Assembly (NCBI GenBank): GCA_036389395.1
Contig: DASVPY010000039.1
Location: forward strand, 1 to 64,000
Direction: 5' to 3'
Source: QHXQ01 sp036389395
Lineage (GTDB): Bacteria; Acidobacteriota; Blastocatellia; Pyrinomonadales; Pyrinomonadaceae
DNA length: 64,000 bases
Shown: positions 63,647 through 64,000 of the stretch, piece by piece
Numbering within the stretch: the first letter of the stretch is position 1
Layout of the letters: each line of letters begins with the position of its first letter
The notes under the pieces: model-generated
What the model saw: the letters and a program-made list of their open reading frames with translations, nothing else
Databases searched by the model: none
What the model was told of the DNA's origin: nothing
Made by a program: the position numbers and the translations under genes

Positions 63647-64000
63647 TCATTCCGGCTTCCGGCTTCCGGCTCCTGGCTCCTGCCTTTTCAACGTAAACCG
63701 CCAGAGCATACGGTTCTCCGCGGGGTCGAACTCGTGGCGGGCGGCGGTGACGCGCCAGCGGCCCATGTGCTGCCAGCGGCCCGTGCCGAGCTTGTTGTAG
63801 AGGGGGACGGCGTGCCCGCTCTCGATGGCGGCGAGCAGGGCGCGGTTGGCGGGGCTGAGCGGCTGATCGCCGTGGCGGCCCGCGCCGGTGTAGATGATGG
63901 TGTCGGCGTCGCCGCCCGGATGGTGGTCGGGATAACAGGGATTGAGCCGGCCGAAGTCCGTGAGCAGCGAGACGAGCCGGCCGTCGCGCTGGTAGACGCC
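63647..64000 (-). CDS. C-terminal part of a gene, SRA/YDG-like (cut by window end)
   Basis: 117 codons plus stop, open to the window edge. ADTIIYTGAGRHGDQPLSPA followed by NRALLAAIESGHAVPLYNK resembles the YDG/SRA fold, a DNA-base-recognising domain found in McrA-type and other restriction enzymes. The end (RQEPGAGSRKPE) is encoded by the repeat arm, so the true ancestral stop was probably upstream. The call is by motif resemblance only. Confidence 0.5.
   Translation of the reverse strand, partial: GVYQRDGRLVSLLTDFGRLNPCYPDHHPGGDADTIIYTGAGRHGDQPLSPANRALLAAIESGHAVPLYNKLGTGRWQHMGRWRVTAARHEFDPAENRMLWRFTLKRQEPGAGSRKPE
63650..63688. repeat. Single arm, GGAGTCAGAAGCC family (E), inverse of D
   Basis: Heptamers ttccggc, ttccggc, ttccggc, tcctggc, tcctgcc. 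It is the inverse orientation of the arm at 61741-61783 and codes the C-terminal tail of the partial gene. Confidence 0.7.

Overview
This is a GC-rich chromosomal window. The gene content points to Acidobacteriota, probably the Blastocatellia side; this is inferred from gene content, since there is no rRNA. The markers are a very long TonB-dependent receptor with an N-terminal carboxypeptidase-regulatory-like domain, a CadC-like winged-helix/TolB/TPR regulator, paired DUF3857-transglutaminase proteins, many short secreted proteins of unknown function, and ECF sigma/anti-sigma pairs. I found no rRNA, tRNA, phage, transposase or CRISPR array.

Layout. 0-7 kb: end of an FAD oxidoreductase, a signalling regulator, a small membrane protein and the TonB-type receptor, closed by a strong terminator. 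7.3-10.7 kb: a three-gene molybdenum hydroxylase operon (dihaem cytochrome c, 2Fe-2S subunit, Tat-exported Mo subunit). 10.7-14.3 kb: a VOC protein, an ECF sigma factor with a membrane protein carrying a YCII domain, and a TPR protein. 14.3-17.8 kb: a giant KAP-type P-loop NTPase fused to a YCF48-like propeller. 18-23 kb: nurA, a zinc-ribbon membrane protein, a HAS-barrel-like protein, secreted proteins and a K+ channel. 23.5-27.6 kb: a GH63 glucosidase and a secreted protein. 27.7-31.5 kb: a restriction-modification-type methylase of visibly lower GC. 31.6-36.5 kb: thiC with a TPP riboswitch, a Uma2 endonuclease-fold protein, a secreted protein and moaA. 36.6-38.3 kb: an overlapping ATPase/TOPRIM-like pair that looks like a defence module. 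38.5-45.5 kb: GntR, DUF885, queG, a GH3 enzyme, a lipoprotein and bactofilin. 45.7-48.1 kb: an AmmeMemoRadiSam-type radical SAM enzyme interrupted by a 445-residue intein. 48.2-51.3 kb: anti-sigma/sigma pair and class I fructose-bisphosphate aldolase. 51.6-57.8 kb: DUF3857 pair, a secreted protein and a class IV aminotransferase. 57.9-61.7 kb: purL and two thioredoxin-fold proteins. 62-64 kb: a B12-binding radical SAM enzyme and the end of another gene.

The most unusual layer is non-coding. At least a dozen gene borders carry imperfect hairpins built from tandem 7-nt (a few 8-10-nt) units. The unit sequence differs from site to site while the hairpin-forming design is kept. They sit within a few bases of start and stop codons, sometimes encode protein ends, and have expanded in frame twice inside the purL linker. 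They recall the heptanucleotide STRR repeats of filamentous cyanobacteria but look like a separate set. Other strong leads are the intein sitting in the radical-SAM cluster motif, the KAP-YCF48 fusion, the ATPase-TOPRIM pair and the membrane-anchored YCII partner of an ECF sigma factor.
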